The notes: generated from the sequence alone by a model not told the origin. Shown: positions 24,187 through 32,846, numbered from the stretch's first letter. The stretch is DNA of 54,577 nt from CAZMLC01 sp964567125 (GCA_964567125.1 CAZMLC010000010.1:1-54577); one strand, 5' to 3'. Made by a program: numbers and translations.

Positions 24187-25614
24187 CTATTTCTTCATCG
24201 TTTCGGCTTTGGCGTAAACATCGTCAATGGTACCCACCATGTAAAACGCTTGTTCCGGTAGCTCGTCGCATGTGCCGTCGAGCACAGCCGCGAATGAACG
24301 GATGGTATCCTCGAGTTTCACATAGGCGCCCTTCATGCCTGTGAACTGTTCCGCGACGTGGAATGGCTGTGAAAGCAGACGCTGGATTTTACGGGCGCGG
24401 GCAACGATCAGCTTATCGAATTCCGAGAGTTCGTCCATACCCAGGATCGCAATGATATCGCGCAGCTCTTTGTACCGTTGCAGTACTTCCTGTACGCCGT
24501 GTGCGACGCGGACGTGCTCTTCGCCGACCACTTCAGGCGCCAGCAGGGATGAATTGGAGGTCAGCGGGTCAACAGCGGGATAGATGCCTTGCTCCACAAT
24601 GGCGCGCGAAAGCTCGGTCGTCGCGTCCAAATGCGCAAACGTTGTGGCTGGCGCCGGATCGGTGTAATCATCGGCCGGCACATAGACAGCCTGAACAGAG
24701 GTAATCGAACCGCTCTTGGTTGAGGTGATACGCTCCTGTAATTCACCCATTTCCGTGCCGAGCGATGGTTGATAGCCTGCGGCGGAGGGAATGCGGCCGA
24801 GCAAGGCCGAGACTTCTGCGCCGGCTTGCGTGAAACGGAAAATATTGTCGATGAAGAGCAGCACGTCCTGATGCATGTCATCGCGGAAATACTCCGCGAC
24901 CGTCAATGCGGAAAGCGCCACGCGGGAACGCGCTCCCGGCGGTTCGTTCATCTGACCGAAGACCATGGAGGTCTTGTCGAGCACGCCTGCACTGCCCATT
25001 TCCTGATAGAGTGCGGTGCCTTCACGCGTGCGTTCGCCGACACCGGCAAAGACGGAGTAACCGCCGTGCTCGTGCGCAATGTTGTGGATCAGTTCCTGAA
25101 TCAGAACGGTCTTGCCGACACCGGCACCGCCGAAGAGTCCGATCTTTCCGCCTTTGCGATAGGGGGTCAGCAGGTCAATCACCTTGATGCCTGTAACGAG
25201 CACCTGGGTGTCGGGATTCTGATCAAGGAAAGCGGGCGGTTGACGGTGAATCGGCAAGCGCGTTGAACTCTCGACAGGACCTTGTCCATCGACGGGTTCA
25301 CCCAGCAGATTCATCACACGTCCGAGCGTCGGCTTGCCGACTGGGACGCTGATCGCATCGCCGGTGTCGATCACCTCTGAACCGCGTACAAGCCCGATCG
25401 TTGAGTCCATGGCAATCGTGCGGACGCGGCAATCACCAAGGTGCTGCGCAACTTCGAGCACAAGGTTAAAGGGGGTGTCGTTCAGCAAGGCATTGGTTGC
25501 TTTTACGGCATGCAGCAGGCGGGGCCGGTAGCCATCCGGAAATTCAACGTCAACAACAGCGCCTAGCACTTGGATGACGCGTCCTGTTACGGTGTTGGTT
25601 TTCGCATCGCTCAT
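24187..25614 (-). CDS. atpD: F-type ATP synthase subunit beta
   Basis: This 475-residue catalytic subunit has the Walker A loop GGAGVGKT at residues 162-169, the catalytic-glutamate segment GERTREG, Walker B VLLFIDNIFRF and the ALLGRIPSAAGYQPSL segment with the adenine-contact tyrosine. DELSEFDKLIVARARKIQ is the recognised C-terminal DELSEED region, with DELSEFD here. Sequence and length are fully normal. It lies between atpG (gap 29 bases) and atpC. Confidence 0.98.
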   Translation of the reverse strand: MSDAKTNTVTGRVIQVLGAVVDVEFPDGYRPRLLHAVKATNALLNDTPFNLVLEVAQHLGDCRVRTIAMDSTIGLVRGSEVIDTGDAISVPVGKPTLGRVMNLLGEPVDGQGPVESSTRLPIHRQPPAFLDQNPDTQVLVTGIKVIDLLTPYRKGGKIGLFGGAGVGKTVLIQELIHNIAHEHGGYSVFAGVGERTREGTALYQEMGSAGVLDKTSMVFGQMNEPPGARSRVALSALTVAEYFRDDMHQDVLLFIDNIFRFTQAGAEVSALLGRIPSAAGYQPSLGTEMGELQERITSTKSGSITSVQAVYVPADDYTDPAPATTFAHLDATTELSRAIVEQGIYPAVDPLTSNSSLLAPEVVGEEHVRVAHGVQEVLQRYKELRDIIAILGMDELSEFDKLIVARARKIQRLLSQPFHVAEQFTGMKGAYVKLEDTIRSFAAVLDGTCDELPEQAFYMVGTIDDVYAKAETMKK

Positions 25615-25643
25615 AATGATCTTCTCTCGTTACCGGTTCAGTG

Positions 25644-26522
25644 TTAATTCAGCGTTTCAGCCCCGCTGACAATTTCTGTTAATTCGTTGGTAATCGCAGC
25701 TTGGCGCGCACGGTTACGTTTAAGCTGTAACTCCTTCTCCATGCAGTGGAGGTTGCTCGTGGCATTTTCCATCGACATCACGCGTGAAGCCTGTTCGCTT
25801 GCCGCACGGTTAAGTTGCGCGACGTAGACGCGCTGGTGCACCAGCAGGCGCATGATGGTTTCAAGCATACGCACGTCGGGCGGCTCAATCAGGGGAACTT
25901 CGTTCGGGTGAAATGTCGGCGGCTTCGCATTGGGACGGAAATACGGCAATATGCCGATCATTTCCGCATCGTGCTTCAACGTGCTCACAAAGCGGCTGCC
26001 CGCGATCCAGACGTCGCTGTAGGTGCCATCCAGAAAACGATCCATCGCATAATTCGATAGGGTGAGCGTTTCATGGATTTTCGGATGCGCGGAAATGCCG
26101 AAAACGTTCATGCACGAGGAGACTTCGCGGTGCAGCGCAGTGTAGCCCTTCTGTCCCGCATAGATCGCCTCGATCTGGAGATTCGGCCGTTTGGCGCGCT
26201 CCTCCTTAACCCAGCGGCGGACTTCGTGGACTACGGAGCTGTTAAACGATCCGCACAGGCCGCGATCTGAGCACATGATCAGCAGCAGCGCACGCGGATT
26301 TTCCGTGCGGATCGGCTGGAACAAGGCATGTTCGCGCAGCTCGGGGATGTTCATCGCGACGACCGCCAGTTTGCGCAATTCAACGGCGAATGGCTCCGGG
26401 AGACGCATCTCATTCTGGGCGCGATGCAAATGCGACGCAGCAACCATTTTCATGGTCGAAGTCACGCGCCGCATGCCGCGCATCGCATTCAGTCGTGTGT
26501 TAAACTCTCTGAAATTCGCCAT
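25644..26522 (-). CDS. atpG: F-type ATP synthase subunit gamma
   Basis: This 292-residue rotor shaft has the N-terminal helix FNTRLNAMRGMRRVTSTMKMVAASHL, the conserved LLIMCSDRGLCGSFNSSV segment after about 80 residues, and the C-terminal helix with MENATSNL and ITNELTEIVSGAE. It turns inside the alpha-beta hexamer and couples it to the c-ring. It starts 11 bases after atpA. Confidence 0.97.
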   Translation of the reverse strand: MANFREFNTRLNAMRGMRRVTSTMKMVAASHLHRAQNEMRLPEPFAVELRKLAVVAMNIPELREHALFQPIRTENPRALLLIMCSDRGLCGSFNSSVVHEVRRWVKEERAKRPNLQIEAIYAGQKGYTALHREVSSCMNVFGISAHPKIHETLTLSNYAMDRFLDGTYSDVWIAGSRFVSTLKHDAEMIGILPYFRPNAKPPTFHPNEVPLIEPPDVRMLETIMRLLVHQRVYVAQLNRAASEQASRVMSMENATSNLHCMEKELQLKRNRARQAAITNELTEIVSGAETLN

Positions 26523-26533
26523 AGGATGTCGCC

Positions 26534-28057
26534 CTACTTTTTCTGGAACGGTTCAACAGCCGCTTGGATGACGCTGTTCAACAGCGCTTTAAGATCGTCG
26601 TCCAGCACTGGTTTTTCAGCGAAACGTGCAGTGTAGGCGCGGCCTTGCTCCATATTGTCGATCATGGCATAGAGCGCAGCCAGCGCGTCTGTAAAGCGGT
26701 TTTCAGGAACCTGCGCAAAGGCCTTCTGCGTGCCGGCGAAAAGTGCGGCGACTTGCAGGTGCACCGGAACAGGGTTGTTCGGCAACTGACGCAACACGCG
26801 CATCAGCGAACGCCCGACCGCGAGTTGCTCCAGCGTACTGGCGTCGAGATCGGAGGAGAAGCGCATGAAGGCTTCCAGTTCGCGATATTGCGCGAGCTGC
26901 ACGCGCAGCGGACCAGCAGCCTGCTTCATGGCTTTGAGCTGGGCATCGCCGCCGACGCGCGAGACGGAAATACCGGGGTTGATGGCCGGCCGCTGGCCTT
27001 CATGGAACAGTCCGGACTCCAGAAAGATCTGACCGTCCGTAATGGAAATTACGTTGGTCGGGATATACGCGGAAATATCGTTGGCCTGCGTCTCGACAAT
27101 CGGCAGCGCCGTGAGGCTGCCGCCACCTTTTTCTTCTGACATCTTGGCCGCGCGTTCGAGCAGGCGGCTGTGTAGATAGAAAATGTCGCCTGGGAAGGCT
27201 TCGCGTCCAGGCGGGCGGCGTAGCAGCAGCGACATCTGGCGATACGCCTGCGCATGTTTGGTCAGATCATCGTAAATCACCAGCGCATGACCGCCGCGGT
27301 CGCGCCAATACTCCGCCATGGCGCATCCGCTATAGGGCGCGATGTACTGCAGCGGGGCCGGTTCCGAGGCATTGGCCAGAATGATGGTCGTGTAGTCCAT
27401 GGCGCCCCGCGACTCCAGCAGTTTGTGCAGGGCCGCGATGGTCGAGAGCTTCTGACCGATAGCCACATAGAAGCAGTGGACGCCGGAGCTCGCCTGATTC
27501 AGAATCGCATCGATGGCGAGCGTTGTTTTGCCCGTCTTACGATCGCCGATAATCAGCTCGCGTTGTCCGCGTCCGATCGGTGTCAGGGCGTCGATAGCCA
27601 AAATACCGGTCTGCATCGGTTCGCAGACGTTTTTGCGTTCAATGATGGAGGGGGCAGGCGACTCGATCGGACGAAAATCCTTGGTATGGATCGGACCTTT
27701 ACCATCCAACGGACGGCCCAGTGCGTCGACGACGCGTCCGACCAGCGCTTCGCCGACCGGAACAGAGACCACGCGTCCTGTCCGCTTGAAGAGATCGCCT
27801 TCGCGCACTTGCGTGTCATCATCGAGGATCGCGACGCCGACCGAATCTTCTTCCAGGTTGAGCGCCAATCCCGCGACGCCGTTTTCCGTTTCCAGCAATT
27901 CGTTGTACATGACGCGCGTAAGACCGTCAACGCGTGCAATACCATCACCGATGCTGAGGACAGTTCCGAACTCAGCGATGTCGATTGCATGATCGCCCAG
28001 CTGCATTTGGCGACGTAACAGGGCTGAGACTTCTTCGGGTTTCAGTTGGATGTTCAT
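26534..28057 (-). CDS. atpA: F-type ATP synthase subunit alpha
   Basis: This 507-residue nucleotide-binding, non-catalytic subunit of F1 has the beta-barrel start GTVLSIGDGIARVDGL and Walker A GDRKTGKT at 171-178. AMDYTTIILANASEPAPLQYIAPYSG and VISITDGQIFLE follow, with the arginine-finger segment RPAINPGISVSRVGGDAQ. The DSVGVAILDDDTQVREG stretch is usual. It is in normal operon order between atpH (12-base gap) and atpG. Confidence 0.98.
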   Translation of the reverse strand: MNIQLKPEEVSALLRRQMQLGDHAIDIAEFGTVLSIGDGIARVDGLTRVMYNELLETENGVAGLALNLEEDSVGVAILDDDTQVREGDLFKRTGRVVSVPVGEALVGRVVDALGRPLDGKGPIHTKDFRPIESPAPSIIERKNVCEPMQTGILAIDALTPIGRGQRELIIGDRKTGKTTLAIDAILNQASSGVHCFYVAIGQKLSTIAALHKLLESRGAMDYTTIILANASEPAPLQYIAPYSGCAMAEYWRDRGGHALVIYDDLTKHAQAYRQMSLLLRRPPGREAFPGDIFYLHSRLLERAAKMSEEKGGGSLTALPIVETQANDISAYIPTNVISITDGQIFLESGLFHEGQRPAINPGISVSRVGGDAQLKAMKQAAGPLRVQLAQYRELEAFMRFSSDLDASTLEQLAVGRSLMRVLRQLPNNPVPVHLQVAALFAGTQKAFAQVPENRFTDALAALYAMIDNMEQGRAYTARFAEKPVLDDDLKALLNSVIQAAVEPFQKK

Positions 28058-28069
28058 AGGCTTCCATCG

Positions 28070-28624
28070 TTATCCAGCAATCGCTGGTTTTTTCAAAAGC
28101 AATTTTAAACGGGTCAATCGTCCGGCTAGGCTTGCATCCACGCACGTGTCGTTCATGATCAGCGTGAAACCTGCAATCAATTTCGGATCTGTTTTAACAA
28201 TCAATTCGTAGTTCTCGCCGAAGCGTTTGGCAATCAGCTGACGGATGCGCGCAAGCTCCGCGTCATCAGGTGCCAAAGCAAAGGTGCCAACAACCTGTTC
28301 GCGCTTCAGGTCGCGGTTAAACAGGTCCATGAAGTGTTTGACAATCAGCGGTATCAACGTCAGCTGGTTTCGATGCGCGAGGACTTTCAGCAGTTGAATC
28401 AACTCGGGGCCGAAGCTCTCGCCCCAGATCTCATCGATCAGGCGCTCATGCGACAACGTATTGCCGCGCAACCGTTGCGCCGCAAAGCGATGAAGTTCCG
28501 GCGCGCCTTCCCATTGCGCTTTGAGTGAACGCATATCCGCCGTGACAGGCTCGCGCCGTCCACAGGCTTTTGCGGTTGAGAAAAGCGCTCTGGCATAGGC
28601 CCGCGCATAGATGGCAAGCATCAT
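28070..28624 (-). CDS. atpH: F-type ATP synthase subunit delta
   Basis: This 184-residue peripheral-stalk protein links the b subunits to the top of F1. It opens with IYARAYARALFSTAKACG, the standard OSCP/delta start, and ends with the motif GFTLIMNDTCVDASLAGRLTRL, which matches the usual GxxxxxxxxxxDxSxxxxLxxL pattern. The gene overlaps atpF by 4 bases (ATGA-type coupling). Confidence 0.93.
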   Translation of the reverse strand: MMLAIYARAYARALFSTAKACGRREPVTADMRSLKAQWEGAPELHRFAAQRLRGNTLSHERLIDEIWGESFGPELIQLLKVLAHRNQLTLIPLIVKHFMDLFNRDLKREQVVGTFALAPDDAELARIRQLIAKRFGENYELIVKTDPKLIAGFTLIMNDTCVDASLAGRLTRLKLLLKKPAIAG

Positions 28625-29181
28625 AACGTTACCTCGCCGAGAAGCTCATCCTGATATTTCTTTTTCTGTTCGTCCGTCAGGTTTTGCTTCAGCATGCGTT
28701 CGAGTGCGCTGGAAAGGCGGCTGGCAGCGTCGAGGCGCAAGGTTTCAAAGGCCTTCTGGTATTCGGCTTGAATCGCTCGCTGAGCCTCTTCGATGCGCCG
28801 TTGCGCAAGGCTTTGTGAGTCAGCATCGGCTTTGGACCTGATCGCAGCGGCGTCGCGCGCCGCACGGTCGGCGATTTCGCGCGCATCCCGTTCAGCATGC
28901 GCGATAACGTCATGCCGATCTTTTTCCGCATTGGCCAAGGCTTGTCGAGCCTGATCCGCGCCGGCAAGCGCATCAGAAACTTCTTTTTCGCGGCCTTCAA
29001 TGGCACGCATAATCGGTTTCCACAGCAACTTGTGCAACGTGATCGCGGCGAGAATAAAGGCAATCCAGGTCAGAACCACCATCTGACCGGAGACCTGCAT
29101 GACGTCAGACTGCATATGCTCAAGGGGTTCCGGAATACCTGGAACGCTTTCAACAGCATGAGTTTGCTCGTTTGCACTCAC
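28621..29181 (-). CDS. atpF: F-type ATP synthase subunit b
   Basis: This 186-residue protein has one membrane helix at about residues 33-53, preceded by an unusually long polar N-terminus of about 30 residues. A long charged helix follows (about 60-165) with heptad-like Ala/Arg/Glu/Asp sequence that forms the stator stalk. WKPIMRAIEGREKEVSDAL just after the membrane helix is characteristic of b subunits. It starts 5 bases after atpE. Confidence 0.95.
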   Translation of the reverse strand: MSANEQTHAVESVPGIPEPLEHMQSDVMQVSGQMVVLTWIAFILAAITLHKLLWKPIMRAIEGREKEVSDALAGADQARQALANAEKDRHDVIAHAERDAREIADRAARDAAAIRSKADADSQSLAQRRIEEAQRAIQAEYQKAFETLRLDAASRLSSALERMLKQNLTDEQKKKYQDELLGEVTL

Positions 29182-29186
29182 GGTGT

Positions 29187-29399
29187 TTAATCCTTCATCA
29201 GGCAGATTACGAGGGCAAAGAGTGCACTGCCTTCAATGAACGCGGCACCGATAATCATTGCTGTCTGAAGCTTGCTCATCATTTCAGGCTGACGGCCCAT
29301 CGCTTGAAGTCCTGCGAAAAAAGTTAACCCAATTCCGAGAGCCACACCAAGGATTGTTAGACCAGCACCAATGGCTGCCATGCTTGCGAGAGGTAACAT
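29187..29399 (-). CDS. atpE: F-type ATP synthase subunit c
   Basis: This 70-residue proteolipid has two helices joined by the polar loop GRQPE (residues 35-39). The ion-carrying acid is Glu56 in AAFIEGSALF. Compared with sodium-binding rings, the helix-1 glutamine is replaced by Ile23 and the Glu-Ser-Thr...Tyr set reads Glu-Gly-Ser...Phe. The sodium ligands are therefore missing and the ring is predicted to carry protons. The start is supported by GGAGAATTC just upstream. Confidence 0.96.
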   Translation of the reverse strand: MLPLASMAAIGAGLTILGVALGIGLTFFAGLQAMGRQPEMMSKLQTAMIIGAAFIEGSALFALVICLMKD

Positions 29400-29422
29400 G
29401 TGAATTCTCCTACGTTATGCTG

Positions 29423-30208
29423 TCAATGTTCAACATTGACCATCATGTTTATGAATATTGCGACCAACAACGTAAAAATATACGCTTGAAGGAAGGCAAC
29501 AAAGACTTCAAAAAGATACATAAATACAGAAACAAACACCGCCGGAAAAGCAGCCCAGCCGAAGATCAGTGTGAGTCCCAGCAACGAATAGATGACAATG
29601 TGTCCCGCAAGCATGTTGCAGAACAAACGGATGGCTAATGCAAAAATGCGGGAGAAAAAGCTGATGACTTCAATAACCGACATAAATGGTGTCAGCCACG
29701 CGGGCATCCCCTGCGGAACAAACGCTTTGACAAGACCACCCACGCCGTGCGCTTTGATGGTTGCATAAAGACTGGCGAACATGAAAATCAAGGCGAGTGC
29801 ACTGGTTACACTGACATTGCCGGTGACGGTGCTGAATATCGGAATGAGCCCAAGCATATTGCCGAAAAGGATGAAGCAAAAGAGGGTGCAAAAAAAGGAG
29901 AGTAACGGGCGTCCGTATTTCTCTCCTATGTTTGCGTAGACAATGTGGTTGCGGATGAACAAGACGTAGATTTCCGCAACGGCTGCAAGGCCCGTGGGTA
30001 TGCGCGCAAAATTACGCCTGACGGCAAGGGCTGTGCTGAGTAAGAGTGCCACAACACAGAACAGCATGATTGCATCATATTTAAACCATTCAAGCCCGTT
30101 GATGCGCAAAAAAGGCACATTCCACCCCGATGCCGCTCCCGCATGGTGGAATACGTGGTGGTTGATGAACATGTCAAGTGCATCTTGAATGCCATTATTT
30201 GCTTGCAT
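29423..30208 (-). CDS. atpB: F-type ATP synthase subunit a
   Basis: This 261-residue membrane protein forms the ion half-channels. The essential arginine is Arg194 in AIRLFCNMLAGH. In the E. coli protein the same stretch reads RLFGNMYAGE with Glu219, paired with His245; here the two are exchanged, His203 and Glu234 (FEVFVAFLQAYIF), as in mitochondrial subunits. Gly213 of E. coli is Cys197. The distal Gln241 is kept. The ATG at 30208 is used; a TTG at 30217 would overlap the promoter -10 box. There is no ribosome binding site. It is the first gene of the operon. Confidence 0.95.
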   Translation of the reverse strand: MQANNGIQDALDMFINHHVFHHAGAASGWNVPFLRINGLEWFKYDAIMLFCVVALLLSTALAVRRNFARIPTGLAAVAEIYVLFIRNHIVYANIGEKYGRPLLSFFCTLFCFILFGNMLGLIPIFSTVTGNVSVTSALALIFMFASLYATIKAHGVGGLVKAFVPQGMPAWLTPFMSVIEVISFFSRIFALAIRLFCNMLAGHIVIYSLLGLTLIFGWAAFPAVFVSVFMYLFEVFVAFLQAYIFTLLVAIFINMMVNVEH

Positions 30209-30216
30209 GGAAGGCA

Positions 30217-30246
30217 AGTATAACGGAACGCGAATTCAAATGTCAA
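30217..30246 (-). promoter_or_regulatory. Promoter of the ATP synthase operon, predicted leaderless
   Basis: TTGACA (30246-30241) is a perfect -35 box, followed by an 18-base spacer and TATACT (30222-30217). Only 8 bases separate the -10 box from the atpB ATG at 30208. Initiation 6-8 bases downstream would give a 5' leader of about 0-3 bases. Confidence 0.65.
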
Positions 30247-30325
30247 CTCTTAGAATGCGTAAAATCCGCATAAAATGAGACGTTGGCGTAGCGTTGAGCG
30301 GCATGCGTACCGGACGTGAGGGCCG

Positions 30326-31192
30326 CTATGCGTCGAATGTATCTTCGCCGTGCCAGGCTTCAGCAGGCTGGACCGTGAGCTGCTTTGCCGCGATACGCTG
30401 GCGTACAGCTTCAAACAGCAGAATCGTCGTTGCCGCAGCGACATTGAGCGAGTCCGCCAGCCCGAACATGGGGATGCGCACGCGCAGATCCGCGGAGTTC
30501 ATCCATTTTTCCGTTAAGCCGTATTGCTCAGTGCCTACGGCAATGGCAATGTTGCCCGTCAGAGTAACGTCGGAATGCAGCAGTTCCGTGTGCGGAGTCG
30601 TGGCGAGAATGCAGAAGTTGCGCTGACGCAGAAAGGCGAGGGCTTCGGCGCTTGTCGCTTCGACGACCGGTACGGAAAAGAGCGTGCCGGTCGAGGCGCG
30701 CACCACGTTGGGGTTGTGGATGTCGGTACAGCGGTCGCAGACGATCACCGCATGCACGCCGGCGGCATCCGCGGAACGCAGGATCGTGCCCAGATTCCCC
30801 GGTTTTTCAATGGACTCCGCGACAACGATCAGCGCATGCTCCGGCAACGTCAGATCCGCGAGCTTCTTCGCGCATTGCGGTCCGACAATCAGCAAGCCCT
30901 CCGGACGCTCGCGGTAAGCCATCTTTTCAAACACCGCCGCCGAACACGCATAGAGTTCAGCGCCGTGCTCCGCGCATTGCCGGACGATCTCGGGTTCGTT
31001 GAGGTTTTTGAGATAGAGCTCCTCGCAGAAGAAAAGCATCTGCGGAATGTAGCCGTTGTCCAGCGCGCGTTTGCATTCGCGATACCCCTCGATCAGCATC
31101 TGGTTGGCTTCGTCGCGATGGGAACGCTGACGCAGTTTAACCACATGCTTGACTTTCGGATTGCTCAGCGATGTGAGCGGTAACGCGCGCAT
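30326..31192 (-). CDS. TrmH/SpoU family RNA 2'-O-methyltransferase
   Basis: This 288-residue enzyme has an N-terminal L30e-like substrate-binding domain (about 1-105) and a C-terminal SPOUT knot. The three SpoU motifs are visible: motif 1 IEKPGNLGTILRSADAAG (about 128-145), motif 2 AIAVGTEQYGLT (about 216-227) and motif 3 IPMFGLADSLNVAAATTILLFE (about 240-261). NPNVVRASTGT (160-170) is also typical. It probably methylates ribose in 23S rRNA or tRNA; the exact site cannot be told from sequence. It is preceded on the same strand by the ACT-domain gene with a gap of 13 bases. Confidence 0.9.
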   Translation of the reverse strand: MRALPLTSLSNPKVKHVVKLRQRSHRDEANQMLIEGYRECKRALDNGYIPQMLFFCEELYLKNLNEPEIVRQCAEHGAELYACSAAVFEKMAYRERPEGLLIVGPQCAKKLADLTLPEHALIVVAESIEKPGNLGTILRSADAAGVHAVIVCDRCTDIHNPNVVRASTGTLFSVPVVEATSAEALAFLRQRNFCILATTPHTELLHSDVTLTGNIAIAVGTEQYGLTEKWMNSADLRVRIPMFGLADSLNVAAATTILLFEAVRQRIAAKQLTVQPAEAWHGEDTFDA

Positions 31193-31205
31193 GATAAACC
31201 CCCAC

Positions 31206-31766
31206 TTAGAGCAACGCGGAAATCGGTCCGATTTCGTTGGTCGCTCGGAAAATGTTTTCGTGGCAGATGAGGCCCGTTAACCCGCGTTCAGACATGCGCG
31301 TTCGAAATTCCTCCTGCACCGGACGGAAATCGACGCTTTCCGGAATCACCACCTGCGCAATGTAGACGATCTGGCCTTCGTCCTCTTCGACGATCCAGTC
31401 CTCAATGTTGATGCCGTGCTCAACGAGGAACGACGTGATCGCGTAAATCGTGCCTGGCTTATCCTCGCCGCGCGTGGTCACGACAAAGCGACTGCCCTTG
31501 GCAACAGGCGGCTGATGCCGTGCTTGCGCTTCGCAGACCGTGACGATGGCGCCGCTGAGCGCGCGGACAAGTGCCTGTTGCAGTACGGATGCCTGCATGC
31601 CCGCCGGAAAATCCGCGGAGAACACAAGCGTGAAAAACCCGTCGACAACCGTTTGGCGAATGCTGCCAATGTTGCCTGCGAGCTCAAAAACAACCTGGGT
31701 GACATCTTTGAGAATGCCCACGCGGTCAGGCGTAAAAACAGACGTTGTCAAACGTGTCGTGTTCAT
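31206..31766 (-). CDS. GcvR-like protein with two ACT domains
   Basis: This 186-residue cytoplasmic protein consists of two ACT domains (about 1-80 and 92-175), with starts RLTTSVFTPDRVGILKDVTQVV and SRFVVTTRGEDKPGTIYAITSFLVEHGINIED. Relatives include the glycine-cleavage repressor GcvR and other amino acid-sensing regulators that act by protein contact, without a DNA-binding domain. The ATG at 31766 is set by the domain start. The GAGG that would serve as ribosome binding site lies in the 3' arm of the hairpin at 31778-31805, directly behind a tRNA-Thr gene, so expression may depend on readthrough and RNA folding. Confidence 0.8.
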   Translation of the reverse strand: MNTTRLTTSVFTPDRVGILKDVTQVVFELAGNIGSIRQTVVDGFFTLVFSADFPAGMQASVLQQALVRALSGAIVTVCEAQARHQPPVAKGSRFVVTTRGEDKPGTIYAITSFLVEHGINIEDWIVEEDEGQIVYIAQVVIPESVDFRPVQEEFRTRMSERGLTGLICHENIFRATNEIGPISALL

Positions 31767-31771
31767 AAAGA

Positions 31772-31805
31772 TAAAAACCTCGAATGAAGGTCCTTCAATT
31801 CGAGG
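31772..31805 (-). terminator. Hairpin terminator between tRNA-Thr and the ACT-domain gene
   Basis: On the minus strand, CCTCGAAT and GAAGG pair with CCTTC and ATTCGAGG (31805-31778; 13 pairs with one bulged base), then five T residues (31777-31773). It begins 7 bases after the tRNA 3' end. Its distal arm contains the GAGG that precedes the ACT gene start at 31766. Confidence 0.7.
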
Positions 31806-31811
31806 CGAAAA

Positions 31812-31887
31812 TGGAGCCAACTATCCGGATCGAACGGACGACCTGATCATTACGAATGATCTGCTCTACCAGCTGAGCTAAGTTGGC
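31812..31887 (-). tRNA. tRNA-Thr (anticodon CGT)
   Basis: A complete 76-base cloverleaf on the minus strand: acceptor GCCAACT/AGTTGGC, D stem GCTC/GAGC with AGCTGGTA loop, anticodon stem GATCA/TGATC with loop TTCGTAA (anticodon CGT, reading ACG), and T stem GTCCG/CGGAT with TTCGATC loop. The 3' CCA is encoded. It has its own promoter and hairpin terminator. Confidence 0.95.
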
Positions 31888-31900
31888 AAAAAGTGTGCAT

Positions 31901-31930
31901 ACTATAGCGGATTTACGGGTTGCACGTCAA
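31901..31930 (-). promoter_or_regulatory. Promoter of tRNA-Thr
   Basis: TTGACG (31930-31925), an 18-base spacer and TATAGT (31906-31901) lie 13 bases upstream of the mature tRNA 5' end. Confidence 0.65.
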
Positions 31931-32015
31931 GCAGGTATGTTGGATTTTTTTAGAAAGGGGTGCTGATCGTCGAGTGTGGCTGGATTTTTTGCCATTGATG
32001 TGTTATCGTATAAAC

Positions 32016-32846
32016 ATGATGTTGATTGATGTGCATGCCCATACGTTTCCCGATGCGATTGCAGGGCGGGCGATTAAGAAGTTGGTGGAGAAGACCAATC
32101 ATACCATTGCGGCGGTCTCGGATGGCACGCTCTCCGGATTGCTTGACCAGATGCGGAAATCTCACGTGGATGCTTCGGTACTCTGTCCGATCGCGACGCG
32201 TCCGGAGCAGTGGGAAGGCATTCTGAATGAAGCGTGCGCGATTCGCGAGGGTGCCTATGGTGCTGAGGCGCGGGCGCATCTGATTCCGCTCTCTTCCGTG
32301 CATCCGGCGGATCCTTTGGCTGAGACGCATCTGAAACAGGTTGCGGAGCGGGGTATTGTCGGAATCAAGCTGCATCCCTATTATCAGGAATTTGTTTTGG
32401 ACGCGCCGGAGATGCTGCGCGTGTTCGCCTGCTGCCGCGACCTGGATCTGGTGGTGCAGTGCCATTGCGGGTATGATATCGGTTTCCCGTTTGATCCGAT
32501 CTGTTCGCCGGACCGTGTGCGGCGTGTGATCGATGCGGTTCCGGGGATTAAATTGATTGCCGCCCATCTCGGTGGATGGCGCGATTGGCGACGTGTACGC
32601 GACTGCCTTGTGGGGCAGAATGTCTATCTGGATACAGCTGTTTTGCAGATCAATGTGGAGGATGCGGACGCGCGTGCGATTCTGCATGAACATCCAGCAG
32701 AACGCCTTCTGTTTGCCACGGATGCACCGTGGACGAGGGTGGAAGATGGCGTGCGCTTTGTGCAGCGTGAACAGCTGCCGGCTGAGGCGGAGCGCGCGAT
32801 TTTCGGCGCCAATGCGGCAACGCTTTTTAAGTGGAAAAACGTATGA
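32016..32846 (+). CDS. Amidohydrolase_2 family metal-dependent hydrolase
   Basis: This 276-residue TIM-barrel protein has LIDVHAHTFPD at the N-terminus (metal ligands His7 and His9), GIKLHPYYQEF with a middle-strand histidine, VQCHCGYDIG, HLGGWRDW, and the final aspartate motif FATDAPWT. This is the PF04909 pattern of decarboxylating or hydrolytic enzymes; the substrate cannot be inferred. There is no ribosome binding site, and TATCGT ends 6 bases before the ATG, so a leaderless start is possible. An ATG at 31998 is an in-frame alternative. It is coupled to the next gene by an ATGA overlap. Confidence 0.85.
   Translation: MMLIDVHAHTFPDAIAGRAIKKLVEKTNHTIAAVSDGTLSGLLDQMRKSHVDASVLCPIATRPEQWEGILNEACAIREGAYGAEARAHLIPLSSVHPADPLAETHLKQVAERGIVGIKLHPYYQEFVLDAPEMLRVFACCRDLDLVVQCHCGYDIGFPFDPICSPDRVRRVIDAVPGIKLIAAHLGGWRDWRRVRDCLVGQNVYLDTAVLQINVEDADARAILHEHPAERLLFATDAPWTRVEDGVRFVQREQLPAEAERAIFGANAATLFKWKNV

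Noticed and set aside
29187..29399. Sodium-type c-ring
   Set aside because: The helix-1 glutamine and the Ser/Thr/Tyr ligands of sodium-binding rings are replaced (Ile23, Gly57, Ser58, Phe at the Tyr position).
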